From SVTX01 sp045638125 (GTDB taxonomy: Bacteria > Bacillota > Clostridia > Oscillospirales > CAG-272), in contig JAZUAS010000046.1 in the NCBI GenBank assembly GCA_045638125.1, positions 1 to 58,113 on the forward strand: a DNA stretch of 58,113 bases. The letters run 5' to 3'. Positions within the stretch are counted from its first letter, which is position 1, and the number at the start of each line of letters is the position of its first letter. Position numbers and translations under genes: made by a program. Below are positions 33,020 through 41,603 of this stretch, one piece after another. The notes beneath the pieces are model-generated. The model was given only the letters and a program-made list of their open reading frames with translations, made no database searches and was not told where the DNA came from.

Positions 33020-34086
33020 GTTTTTACCGTTTAAAAAAGTGTTGTTTTGAATTTTATCACAAGTGCAGAAGAATAGGTATAAAGCGTTTATGGAGAAAAA
33101 GATATAAGGCTCGTTTGAGAAACACTGCCCGCCTTACTGCTGAACATAAAATAAGATTAAAAGAGTTTTATGCGCCATATGCCAAAGTTTCACCTGTTTT
33201 TCATCAAGTATACTATGAGAGCACAGGGAATTTTTCTGAAAAGTATTTACCGGCAGACTTGTATTTTAATGTGATTGACGAGTATTTTAATGACCGATCA
33301 GAAGCCAAATATCTTGACAATAAGTGCTATTACAAAAAGCTTTTTCCCGGTATAAGACAGCCCGAATATGCAATAGCGCGAGTTGGAAAATATTGGTTCG
33401 ACGAAAATGATAATGTGATCAGTTATGAAAAGGTAAAAGAGATAATTTCCAAAGAGAGTGAACTTTTTATTAAAGTGGCAACCGATTCTTGCGGTGGCAG
33501 TGGCGTATCTTATATAAGTCGCGAAAAAGGCGATATGGTTAATCAGTTCGAGAAATTTGAATGCAAAACTGATTTCATTGCTCAAAGAGCTTTGCACCAG
33601 CATAAGGATATGTCGGCTATTAACGAAAGCTCGGTTAATACAATACGTGTTATATCATTTTTGACTGAAGATGAAGTAAAAATATATTCTTCGATTGTTC
33701 GAGCAGGTCAAAAAGGATCAAAATGCGACAATTCCACCGGCGGTGGTGTGTCAATAGGAATTGACGATAACGGAAATCTGAAAAAATATGGATATGAAAT
33801 TTCCGGAAAAAGATATGATAGGCATCCTACAAATGATTTTGTTTTTGAAGGACATCCTATTCCTTCGTTTAACAAAGTAACGGAGTTGGTAAAGAAAGTT
33901 CATCCAATGGTATCCCACTTTAGACTTGTTTCTTGGGATATTTGTATTGCCGAAGATGGTGAACCTGTTTTATTGGAGGCTAATTTGTGCCGAGGCAGTC
34001 TTGACGTTCACCAATATAACAACGGTCCTCTTTTTGGAGAGGATACCAAGAAAATATTGGATGAAGTTTTTGGTAAAAACAAGTAA
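33016..34086 (+). CDS. ATP-grasp ligase 3 (paralogue of ligase 2)
   Basis: The 356-residue product has the same layout as ligase 2: FHQVYYESTGNFSEKYLP, IKVATDSCGGSGVSYI, NESSVNTIRVISFL, NSTGGGVSIGI and HFRLVSWDICIAEDGEPVLLEANL. The pair arose by duplication and probably acts on related substrates, or adds successive units. Four-base overlap with ligase 2 indicates translational coupling. AT-rich like ligase 2. No signal peptide or membrane segment is seen. Confidence 0.8.
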   Translation: MSFYRLKKCCFEFYHKCRRIGIKRLWRKRYKARLRNTARLTAEHKIRLKEFYAPYAKVSPVFHQVYYESTGNFSEKYLPADLYFNVIDEYFNDRSEAKYLDNKCYYKKLFPGIRQPEYAIARVGKYWFDENDNVISYEKVKEIISKESELFIKVATDSCGGSGVSYISREKGDMVNQFEKFECKTDFIAQRALHQHKDMSAINESSVNTIRVISFLTEDEVKIYSSIVRAGQKGSKCDNSTGGGVSIGIDDNGNLKKYGYEISGKRYDRHPTNDFVFEGHPIPSFNKVTELVKKVHPMVSHFRLVSWDICIAEDGEPVLLEANLCRGSLDVHQYNNGPLFGEDTKKILDEVFGKNK

Positions 34087-34109
34087 AATGGTTAAATATG
34101 AGGTAACTT

Positions 34110-35201
34110 ATGGCAATTCTTTCAATAAAATTCAAAAGTTTTCTTAAGGGAACAAAATTAGGAACATTTTTGAGAAGACAACGCTGGAATAAAGGGATCT
34201 TGTCGGAATCCGGAATTCATAAAAGTATTTCACGATATATGGGCGAAATTTCAGATGTTGAACGAGAGAAAATTTTTAGTGATATAGTATCTATGGCCAA
34301 AAAATATCGTTTTAGTGCTGAAGAGTACTTTTGCTATCACTTTCAAGAAAAATCTGAAGATGAAAGAAAGACCTTTATCTCTGATTTGAATCGAATTGAT
34401 TTTTGCGAAAAGTTAAATAAGGCTACCAATTTGCCGTATTTCGACGATAAAATGCAAAGTGCCCAAACATTCGGACGTTATTATGGCCGAGATGTTTGCG
34501 GTGTGAAAAGCAATAGTGATATTGATGATTTGAAGGCGTTTTTGAAAAAACATCCTCGATTTATGTTTAAGCCGCTTACCGGAACATGTGGACAAGGAAT
34601 TTCTATTATGACGATTTCTCACAATGAAACCGAAAAAATAGAGCAACTTATTCGTGAGAATTGTTCATCCGGTAAAGATGGATTCATTGTAGAAGAATTA
34701 ATAATTCAAGTACCTGAGATGGCACAGTTCCATCCGTCCTCGCTTAATACTATCCGCGTTGCAACCGTGAAATTTGATGATGGAGTTGAGGTTATTGAGG
34801 CGTTTTTCAGAACTGGCAGAGGTGGCAACATTGTTGACAACGCCGGTGCCGGAGGTGTATTCGGAACCATTGACATTGAAACCGGTATCATTGATGCCGC
34901 TGGCGACGAATATGGAAATCTTTATGAGGTTCATCCCGATTCCGGCTTACCTATTAAGGGCTTTGCTATCCCGCGCTGGGAGGAAGCAAAAGCTATGGCA
35001 ATAGAGCTTGCTGATATAGTTAAGGGAAATCGTTATTCGGGTTGGGATCTTGCTTTGACTGAAAACGGTTGGATCATGATTGAAGGAAATGCGCGCGGAC
35101 AGTTTGTTTGGCAGATGCCTCGTCAAAAAGGTTGGCTGTCTGAAGCAAATGCAATTCTCAGAAGACTTGGATTAAATGAAATGAAAAAACTTTCTATATA
35201 A
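34110..35201 (+). CDS. ATP-grasp ligase 4 (sugar-transfer associated ATP-grasp, divergent)
   Basis: The 363-residue protein is related to ligases 2 and 3 but more distant. Helical N-terminal ~100 residues are followed by MFKPLTGTCGQGISIMTI (ATP-binding loop), FIVEELIIQVPEMAQFHPSSLNTIRVATVKF, VDNAGAGGVFGTI and the metal-binding end SGWDLALTENGWIMIEGNARGQF. GAGG sits eight bases before the ATG. It lies 23 bases after ligase 3 and is still AT-rich. The conserved HPSSLNTIR and DNAGAGG motifs place it firmly in the family; its target is unknown. Confidence 0.8.
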   Translation: MAILSIKFKSFLKGTKLGTFLRRQRWNKGILSESGIHKSISRYMGEISDVEREKIFSDIVSMAKKYRFSAEEYFCYHFQEKSEDERKTFISDLNRIDFCEKLNKATNLPYFDDKMQSAQTFGRYYGRDVCGVKSNSDIDDLKAFLKKHPRFMFKPLTGTCGQGISIMTISHNETEKIEQLIRENCSSGKDGFIVEELIIQVPEMAQFHPSSLNTIRVATVKFDDGVEVIEAFFRTGRGGNIVDNAGAGGVFGTIDIETGIIDAAGDEYGNLYEVHPDSGLPIKGFAIPRWEEAKAMAIELADIVKGNRYSGWDLALTENGWIMIEGNARGQFVWQMPRQKGWLSEANAILRRLGLNEMKKLSI

Positions 35202-35216
35202 AATTTAGGAGATTTT

Positions 35217-36521
35217 ATGAAATTAAAGAACAAAACCCTTCTTCTTATGGGCGGTGGCGCATACGTTAAGGATATTGTAAAATATAAGAACGAAAAGGAT
35301 TTTCGCATCGTGGCTCTCGGCAGAGATGCCAACACTCCTATTGCAAGGATAGCGGATGCCTTTTATCAGATCGACACACAGAACGTTGACGCGGTCTGTG
35401 AGGTAGTAGAAAAAGAGGGAGTAAACGGTATTTTCGTAGGCGCGTCCGAGGTAAATATCGCCCCCGCCATCACTGTAAGCGAGAGAACAGGATGTAATTT
35501 CTATACAAACAGAAAGCAGTGGGATATTCTTGCCAACAAGGCAAAATTTAAGGAATACTGCCGCAAATACGGAGTTCCGGTAGTGCCCGAGTTTGATATT
35601 AAGCCCGGATATACCAAGGCAGACGTGGAAAAGCTTCAGTTTCCCGTACTCCTTAAGCCTACCGATAGCTCGGGAGCGAGAGGAATGAATGCTTGTTACC
35701 GCGCTGAGGACTTTGATGCCCTTTATGAAGAAGCTTTGCGTTGGTCGCCTAAAAAGGAAGTCATTGTTGAGGAATTGATAACAGGTGCTGACGAGGTCTT
35801 CTTCCAGTACACTCTGCAGGACGGGGAGTGCTCGCTTACCTCTTGCTTTACCAAGGTGTTCGTTAAGACCGAGAACAAGTCCTTGATACTTCCCATTTTC
35901 CACATGTATCCCAGCCAATATATCGAAAACTATTTCTCGGAGGTTCACGAGAGCGTTAAGGCGATGTTTCGCGCCATAGACGTGAGAGATGGTGTTATGA
36001 CTCTCCAAAGCTTCTATAGAAACGGACGATTCTATGTGTTTGAGGCCGGATTCAGAATGGGCGGCGCGCAGAATTACATATTCTCCGAGTACCAGAACGG
36101 AAATAATTCACTTAACTATATGATCAATTACGCTCTTACGGGCAGCATGAACGATAGACCCATTGTTGAGAGCGATAATGCTCGATTCCGCCACCCCTGC
36201 TGCAACTATTATGTTGGTTTGAAGGCAGGTGTTATTGCCAAAATGGGCGGTGTTGCAGAGGCGGAAAAACTGCCGGGTGTCCTTAATGTAACGGTTATGG
36301 CACATGAGGGTGAGGAAATATTGGATACCAACGCTCTTGAGCGTGTTTGCTTGAGAATTCACGTGGTTGGTGAAACGCCCGAAAAGCTTGCTGAAAATCT
36401 TGTGCGTATCAGTGACACGCTTAATATAATCTCCACCGAAGGAGAGGATATGCAGCTTGAACCCCTTTCTTATGATCGTTGTCTTGATGCCATTCACGGC
36501 GCGACATCATTTAACAAATAA
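35217..36521 (+). CDS. ATP-grasp ligase 5 (carboxylate-amine ligase type)
   Basis: A 434-residue ATP-grasp enzyme of the same broad class as ligase 1, with an N-terminal Rossmann part (LLMGGGAYVKDIVKY), FPVLLKPTDSSGARGMNACY (ATP-binding loop), IVEELITGADEVFFQYTL and a metal-binding segment GRFYVFEAGFRMGGAQN. A C-terminal ~100-residue lid domain with LPGVLNVTVMAHEGEEI completes it. GC content returns to the level of ligase 1. AGGAG precedes the ATG. It is the last of five successive ATP-grasp genes and lies just before a transporter, so the transporter could deliver the acid or amine that the ligases attach; this is inference. Confidence 0.85.
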   Translation: MKLKNKTLLLMGGGAYVKDIVKYKNEKDFRIVALGRDANTPIARIADAFYQIDTQNVDAVCEVVEKEGVNGIFVGASEVNIAPAITVSERTGCNFYTNRKQWDILANKAKFKEYCRKYGVPVVPEFDIKPGYTKADVEKLQFPVLLKPTDSSGARGMNACYRAEDFDALYEEALRWSPKKEVIVEELITGADEVFFQYTLQDGECSLTSCFTKVFVKTENKSLILPIFHMYPSQYIENYFSEVHESVKAMFRAIDVRDGVMTLQSFYRNGRFYVFEAGFRMGGAQNYIFSEYQNGNNSLNYMINYALTGSMNDRPIVESDNARFRHPCCNYYVGLKAGVIAKMGGVAEAEKLPGVLNVTVMAHEGEEILDTNALERVCLRIHVVGETPEKLAENLVRISDTLNIISTEGEDMQLEPLSYDRCLDAIHGATSFNK

Positions 36522-36532
36522 GGAGAAAATCA

Positions 36533-37897
36533 ATGCCAATTGAATTTTTGTATTTGGCTGTCGTGTTTGCGGTAGCGATCATTGGATTTATGGTGATCAA
36601 GCGTCCTCTTTATGAGTGTATGTTTGCTTCATTCATAGTGTTGGTTGCTATAACAGGTACGTGGGCTAATATTGGAAATTATATATGGGATGCGCTCAAA
36701 GAGCCCACGATGTACATAATTTTTGTGTTCATTATTTCAGCTCATTTGCTTTCAAAAACCAGTGTTATCGATGATTGTATTGCTATAATACTTTCTATCT
36801 TCGGCAAGCTGCCCGGAGGAGCCGGCTTCGTTTCAATTATAGGAAGCTCATATATGGGCTCTCTTTCGGGAAGCGGCCCCGGTAACGTGGCAACCACAGG
36901 TGTATTCACCATCCCCGCGATGATCAAATCGGGATTTCCCCCACACCTTGCCGCAAATGTTGAGGCACACGCATCAACTATGGGTAATATGATCCCTCCC
37001 GCAGGTATGATCGGTATAGCTTTTGCCGCACTGAATACCCTGTATCCCGGGAAATATACCGAGTCCCAGTATTGGATCCTTCTTTGGGGAGTGGCGCTCT
37101 GGTTTATTCTTCAGCGTATAGTAACCCTTTATTTCATGTGCCTTTACTACAAGGTAAAGCCTATGTCTAAGGAAGACGTTCCGCCCGTTTGGCAGTCGAT
37201 CAAAAAGGGATGGAAGGCGATATTTTTGCCTATCATCGTATTTGTACCGTTCCTGCTTACCAGTAATTTTGATGAATTTCTCAAGTCGCGCATAGGCGAT
37301 GCGGGCACAAAGGCGCTCAATAATAGCCTGCTTCTCTTGATTCCATCTATTATCGTTATTGCGGGTATTTTGCTTTCGGGTAGAAAGGGAATCAAGAGTG
37401 TTACTCCCCGCGTGCTTTATGAGGGAATTGAAAAGGGTATGCTTAAAGTTGTGCCCACCGCATCATTGGTGCTCTTTGCATATTTCGTAAGCAATGTTTT
37501 TGCGGATCTTAACGTAGAGGTTGCCATTGGTGAGTTTATCAGCTCGCTTAATATGAGCCATTGGTTGCTTTGTCTGACTATCCCGCTTTTTACGGCGATT
37601 CTCGGTATGCTTCTGCCCGGCTCTACTCAGGTCAAGATCTTTGGCGGAATTATTATTTCCATTATGGCGGCTGCCGGAGGTAATCCTATGCTTGCGGCTG
37701 CTATGCTCCCTTGCATTTGCGGTGCTATGCATGGCGTAACCCCACCTTATTGCGCATGTGTTTATACGGGAATGGGTATTGCTCAATCCGAGCTTAAGCC
37801 GACACTCAAAAACTGTATGATCTGGGTAGCGCTTCACTATATTATGTCGGTTATTATCTGGCTCGAATGGCTCCCCATCTGGGGATTGATAAAGTAA
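36533..37897 (+). CDS. TRAP-type transporter large permease (TAXI/DctM-like)
   Basis: A 454-residue polytopic membrane protein with about 12 spans. The conserved GSGPGNVATTGVFTIPAMIKSGFPPHLAANVEAHASTMGNMIPPAG region (about 121-165) is diagnostic for the large subunit of TRAP secondary transporters, closest in pattern to the TAXI subtype. A second motif, LLPGSTQVKIFGGIIISI, is near residue 362. TRAP systems import organic acids using a sodium gradient and an extracytoplasmic binding protein; no binding-protein gene is in this window. AGGAG precedes the ATG. It is unusual inside a polysaccharide operon. It is followed 10 bases later by a small membrane protein that may be its partner. Confidence 0.82.
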   Translation: MPIEFLYLAVVFAVAIIGFMVIKRPLYECMFASFIVLVAITGTWANIGNYIWDALKEPTMYIIFVFIISAHLLSKTSVIDDCIAIILSIFGKLPGGAGFVSIIGSSYMGSLSGSGPGNVATTGVFTIPAMIKSGFPPHLAANVEAHASTMGNMIPPAGMIGIAFAALNTLYPGKYTESQYWILLWGVALWFILQRIVTLYFMCLYYKVKPMSKEDVPPVWQSIKKGWKAIFLPIIVFVPFLLTSNFDEFLKSRIGDAGTKALNNSLLLLIPSIIVIAGILLSGRKGIKSVTPRVLYEGIEKGMLKVVPTASLVLFAYFVSNVFADLNVEVAIGEFISSLNMSHWLLCLTIPLFTAILGMLLPGSTQVKIFGGIIISIMAAAGGNPMLAAAMLPCICGAMHGVTPPYCACVYTGMGIAQSELKPTLKNCMIWVALHYIMSVIIWLEWLPIWGLIK

Positions 37898-37907
37898 GGA
37901 GGTTGCC

Positions 37908-38192
37908 ATGAGAAAAAAGATATTTGCAATTCTCAACAAAATATACGGTGTTATGATGACCGTATCATTCTTTGGCGGCTGCTTGCCTCTTATACCTTTT
38001 ATCGTTGCACTCTGTGTTGGCGGAGAGACGGGGGAAAGTATTGCGGTGTTCCTTAAAGATCAGTACTACCCTTGGGTTATCGTTATCGGATGTGTTGCGA
38101 TCCTTGTAGGTCTTGTAGCTATGTATATAGGCAAGATGGAGGGGCTTTCGGTGAAGAAGATCAACACCGATAATAATGAGAAAAAGGATTGA
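37908..38192 (+). CDS. Small two-span membrane protein next to the TRAP permease
   Basis: A 94-residue protein with two hydrophobic segments (about residues 13-38 and 53-76) and a lysine/asparagine-rich cytosolic tail. No family was recognised. It starts 10 bases after the TRAP permease with an AAGGAGG site, so it is very likely translated with it. Its position suggests a reduced small subunit (the DctQ role), but DctQ proteins usually have four spans and are longer, so this is only a guess. Confidence 0.6.
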   Translation: MRKKIFAILNKIYGVMMTVSFFGGCLPLIPFIVALCVGGETGESIAVFLKDQYYPWVIVIGCVAILVGLVAMYIGKMEGLSVKKINTDNNEKKD

Positions 38193-38227
38193 CCATTTAT
38201 TAAAATAACGAGGAGCTTTACTGTTTT

Positions 38228-39445
38228 ATGAAAATATTGTTTTTAGCAAGTTCATTGAGAGTACCTAATCCGTCGTGGCATCTTATGAAGGCACTTATGG
38301 AGGATGTTCTTGATGCGGGAATAGAGATTCATGCAATACAACGTCATCGTTCCGATGCTACTATGCCTCCTTTTCCCGACAGTATATTGAACCATAAGAA
38401 TTTCTCATATACGGAAGTGACGTGCAAGCCAATTAATAAAAAGAAATTTGTTAAGCGTTATCTTGAGGCAATGGGATACTCTTGGAAGTTGCGTAAACAT
38501 ATAAGAAAGAATAACGATTACGACGCGATCTTTATGCAATCGTCGATCAATTCTTTCTATACTATGTGCTATGCCCGTCATTTTGCAAAGAAGCGTCCTG
38601 TGATCTTCAACAGTCAGGATATGTTCCCTGGAAGTGCTATTGCCAACGGCTCTATGCCCCAAAAGTGGATGCAGAAGATATTTTATACGATGCAGCGTTA
38701 CGCATACAAAAAGGTAACTATATTCACCGCAATATCCGAGGATATGAAGATCAAATTGATGGAGCAGGGAGTTCCCGAGGAGAAGATCAAGGTCATCGTC
38801 AACTGGTACGACGATGCCGCCGTAAAGGAGATCTCTTGGGAGGATAACCGCTTCGTCAAGCAGGAAAATATGTCGCGCGATAAGTTCTACGTGCAATATG
38901 CGGGAACTATGGGTACAAACTTTAATCCTGACGTTATTCTCGATGCCGCAGCGCGGTTGAAGGATAAAAAGGACATAATTTTCCAGATGATCGGAAATGG
39001 TGTTCGCCGCGACAATTTTGAGAAAAACGCCAAGGAGCGTGGGCTTGACAACATCATATTTTTGCCGCTTCAGCCCCAGGATATGGTTGCCGACGTTTAT
39101 AGCGCTTGCTCTGTGTGTCTCATACCCTTGAAACGCGGAGTTATCGGAAATTCCGTGCCCAGCAAGGCGGGACTTCTTATGGCTTGTCGCCGCGTTATCG
39201 TCAATTCTGTTGACTCGGGAAGCGATTACGGCGATATGTTCGAGCGAGAGAAGATAGGCTTCTCTGCAGACATTGAGGACGGAGAAAAGATCGCTCGTGA
39301 CATTCTCTATCTCTATGAAAATCCCGACGTGCGCGAGGAATATGCAAATAGAGCCAAGGAATACGGAGAAAAAGAGTATTCCAGAACTGTTAACACTAAA
39401 AAGTATATAGAATTATTTAAAAGCTTTGAAAAACAGGAGAATTAA
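38228..39445 (+). CDS. Glycosyltransferase family 4 (1)
   Basis: A 405-residue GT-B fold enzyme. The N-terminal domain (ILFLASSLRVPNPSWHLMKALMEDV) and the C-terminal nucleotide-sugar domain (YVQYAGTMGTNFNPDVILDAAARL, IIFLPLQPQDMVADVYSACSVCLIPLKRGVIGNSVPSK) are of the WbuB-like GT4 type. WbuB-type enzymes often transfer FucNAc, which fits the capEFG genes later in the operon, but the donor cannot be proven here. It probably adds one sugar to the lipid-linked repeat on the cytosolic face. GAGGAG precedes the ATG. Confidence 0.82.
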   Translation: MKILFLASSLRVPNPSWHLMKALMEDVLDAGIEIHAIQRHRSDATMPPFPDSILNHKNFSYTEVTCKPINKKKFVKRYLEAMGYSWKLRKHIRKNNDYDAIFMQSSINSFYTMCYARHFAKKRPVIFNSQDMFPGSAIANGSMPQKWMQKIFYTMQRYAYKKVTIFTAISEDMKIKLMEQGVPEEKIKVIVNWYDDAAVKEISWEDNRFVKQENMSRDKFYVQYAGTMGTNFNPDVILDAAARLKDKKDIIFQMIGNGVRRDNFEKNAKERGLDNIIFLPLQPQDMVADVYSACSVCLIPLKRGVIGNSVPSKAGLLMACRRVIVNSVDSGSDYGDMFEREKIGFSADIEDGEKIARDILYLYENPDVREEYANRAKEYGEKEYSRTVNTKKYIELFKSFEKQEN

Positions 39446-39448
39446 TTA

Positions 39449-40504
39449 ATGAAGGGTAAGTATAAGATCGGTGTATGGGGACAGTTTGGCGGCGGCAAGC
39501 AGGTCGCGGACGGTCAGGCGGTCAAAACCATCATTTTTGCCGAGGAATTGAGAAAAAAATACGGCGCCGATAAGGTATTCACAGTTGATACCAATAATTG
39601 GCGCAAGCATCCCTTCAGATTGTTCTTTAACACCTTAAAAATGAACGCAAAATGCGAAAACGTCTGCATTTTGCCTGCGGATAACGGATTTAAGATCTGT
39701 GTTCCACTGCTTAATTTTACTAACGCGTTCTTCCGCAGAACCATGTATTACGTTGTAATAGGCGGATTTTTGCCGGCTCTTCTCAAGCGTGAGCCGAAAT
39801 ACTTAAAAATGCTGAAAAAGTACAGAGCGCATTTTCCCGAGACCGAAAACCTCAAGAAGGATATGGAGGATGCGGGACTGGAGAATGTTCACGTGCTCCA
39901 CAACCTCAAGCGTTTGAATACGCTGTCGCCCTCTGAAGTCGAGGTCTGTCAAGAAAAAGAGGTAAAGGTTTGTACCTTTGCCCGTATAACCGAAACCAAG
40001 GGAGTTGCCTACGCTATCGATGCGGTCAAATTGGCAAACGAAAAGCTTGGCGGTAATTATATAAAATTGGATATGTACGGCATCTGCCCGCCATCATATC
40101 AGCCTACTTATGATAAGCTTTTGGCGGAAAACGGTGATTTTGTAACCTACGGCGGCGTGGTTGATTTCAACAAAACCACCGAGGTGCTGAGAAATTATTT
40201 TGCAATGTTGTTTCCCACCTTTTATCACGGAGAAGGCTTCCCGGGAACCGTTATCGATGCTTATAATGCGGCGCTTCCTATGATAGCGACCCGTTGGAAT
40301 TACAATGCCGACGTAATCGAGGACGGAGTTAACGGGATTTTGGTTCCCATCAAGGATGCTGAGGCAATGTGTAACGCCTTGCTTGAGCTTTATAACGATC
40401 GTGATAGAGCGCATAAGATCGCTATTAACAATCTGAACTCCGCGGCACAGTATACCCCCGACAGAGTGTTGGAAAAGTTTTATAAGTTTGTTGATCAAGC
40501 TTAA
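39449..40504 (+). CDS. Glycosyltransferase family 4-like (2)
   Basis: The 351-residue protein has an atypical N-terminal domain (IGVWGQFGGGKQVADGQAVKTIIFAEEL). Its GT4 C-terminal domain contains VCTFARITETKGVAYAIDAVKLA, GGVVDFNKTTEVLRNYFAMLFPTFYHGEGFPGTVIDAYNAALPMIATRW and NGILVPIKD. The acceptor/donor EGFPGTVIDA motif corresponds to the usual EGFP...EA. It starts three bases after the previous gene with CAGGAG upstream. Its role is to extend the lipid-linked repeat; sugar unknown. Confidence 0.82.
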   Translation: MKGKYKIGVWGQFGGGKQVADGQAVKTIIFAEELRKKYGADKVFTVDTNNWRKHPFRLFFNTLKMNAKCENVCILPADNGFKICVPLLNFTNAFFRRTMYYVVIGGFLPALLKREPKYLKMLKKYRAHFPETENLKKDMEDAGLENVHVLHNLKRLNTLSPSEVEVCQEKEVKVCTFARITETKGVAYAIDAVKLANEKLGGNYIKLDMYGICPPSYQPTYDKLLAENGDFVTYGGVVDFNKTTEVLRNYFAMLFPTFYHGEGFPGTVIDAYNAALPMIATRWNYNADVIEDGVNGILVPIKDAEAMCNALLELYNDRDRAHKIAINNLNSAAQYTPDRVLEKFYKFVDQA

Positions 40505-40521
40505 TTTAAGGAGTAAATCGC

Positions 40522-41589
40522 ATGAAAAAACTGCTAATTGTCATTCCGTCACTTCAACAGGGCGGAGGTCAAAAGTTTGTTATGGATCTTGCCAAAGGTA
40601 TTGATGCCACTAAATATCAAGTTAAGATATTAGTGTATTATCCAAAGAGTGATTCTATTTTTGATCGTTTTGCAGAAGAGAATCAAATGGATATGGTTTA
40701 TCTTGATAAAAGAGTTGGTTTGGACATATCCTTTTTCAAGAAAGTGCGCGCAGTTGTAAGAGAATATCGTCCCGATGTTATTCACACCCATCTCGACAGT
40801 ATGCTTTATCTCCTTCCGGTTTACAAAAGGAAACAGATTAAGTTGCACACGGTTCATACACTTGCTGAAAAGGAGACGGGCGGCTTGCAGGGAGTAGTGA
40901 GATTCTTTGCATATAAAATTCTCGGTGTTCTTCCTGTGGGTATAAGCGACACGGTTGCTGACAGTATTGCGCGTGAGCATAAGATCAAGCGCGACAAGGT
41001 TCCCGTGGTTTACAACGGTGTTGATTGCAGGCGTTACGATCTTCCCAAAATTAAATCAGATAAAATCCGTTTTGTTACGGTTGGTAACATATATTATGTT
41101 AAAAATTACTCGTTTTTAGTCGATTGCTTCGCCGAGGTTGCCCGTGAAATTGAAAACGTATCTCTCACTATCGTTGGGGATGGCGTGCTTCGCGGTAAGA
41201 TAGAGGAGCTATCGCGAAGATTGGGAGTTGCCGATAAGGTTCGTGTAACCGGTGTGGTTTCTGACGTAGAAAATTATCTGGCAGATGCCGATATATATGT
41301 AGCTTCGTCAAAATTTGAGGGGTTGCCTATTTCAATGTTAGAGGCTATGTCTGCCGGACTCCCGGTTATTTCAACGAATGTTGGCGGTGTTCCCGATATT
41401 ATAAAAACCGGTGAAAATGGTATTCTTGTTGCTTCAGGTGATAGGGAAGGATACGTTAAAGCTCTTCGTGAGCTGATAACCGATGCGGAAAAGAGAAGCG
41501 AGTACTCGAGAAGAGCAAAGATTTTTTCTGCAAAATATGATGAAACTGTAACAATTGCTGGGTATCAGGCCCTCTATGACGGTGTTTGA
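40522..41589 (+). CDS. Glycosyltransferase family 4 (3)
   Basis: The 355-residue enzyme is a classic retaining GT4. It has the N-terminal IPSLQQGGGQKFVMDLAKGI, then VVYNGVDCRRYD, FVTVGNIYYVKNYSFLVDCFAEV, LTIVGDGVLRGKIEEL, and the donor-binding SKFEGLPISMLEAMSAGLPVISTNVGGVPDII. Length and all usual landmarks are intact. The gene is AT-rich compared with the phosphonate genes downstream. AAGGAG precedes the ATG; the stop overlaps the region just before the next gene's ribosome site. Confidence 0.88.
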   Translation: MKKLLIVIPSLQQGGGQKFVMDLAKGIDATKYQVKILVYYPKSDSIFDRFAEENQMDMVYLDKRVGLDISFFKKVRAVVREYRPDVIHTHLDSMLYLLPVYKRKQIKLHTVHTLAEKETGGLQGVVRFFAYKILGVLPVGISDTVADSIAREHKIKRDKVPVVYNGVDCRRYDLPKIKSDKIRFVTVGNIYYVKNYSFLVDCFAEVAREIENVSLTIVGDGVLRGKIEELSRRLGVADKVRVTGVVSDVENYLADADIYVASSKFEGLPISMLEAMSAGLPVISTNVGGVPDIIKTGENGILVASGDREGYVKALRELITDAEKRSEYSRRAKIFSAKYDETVTIAGYQALYDGV

Positions 41590-41603
41590 AAAAGGAGAAA
41601 ACA

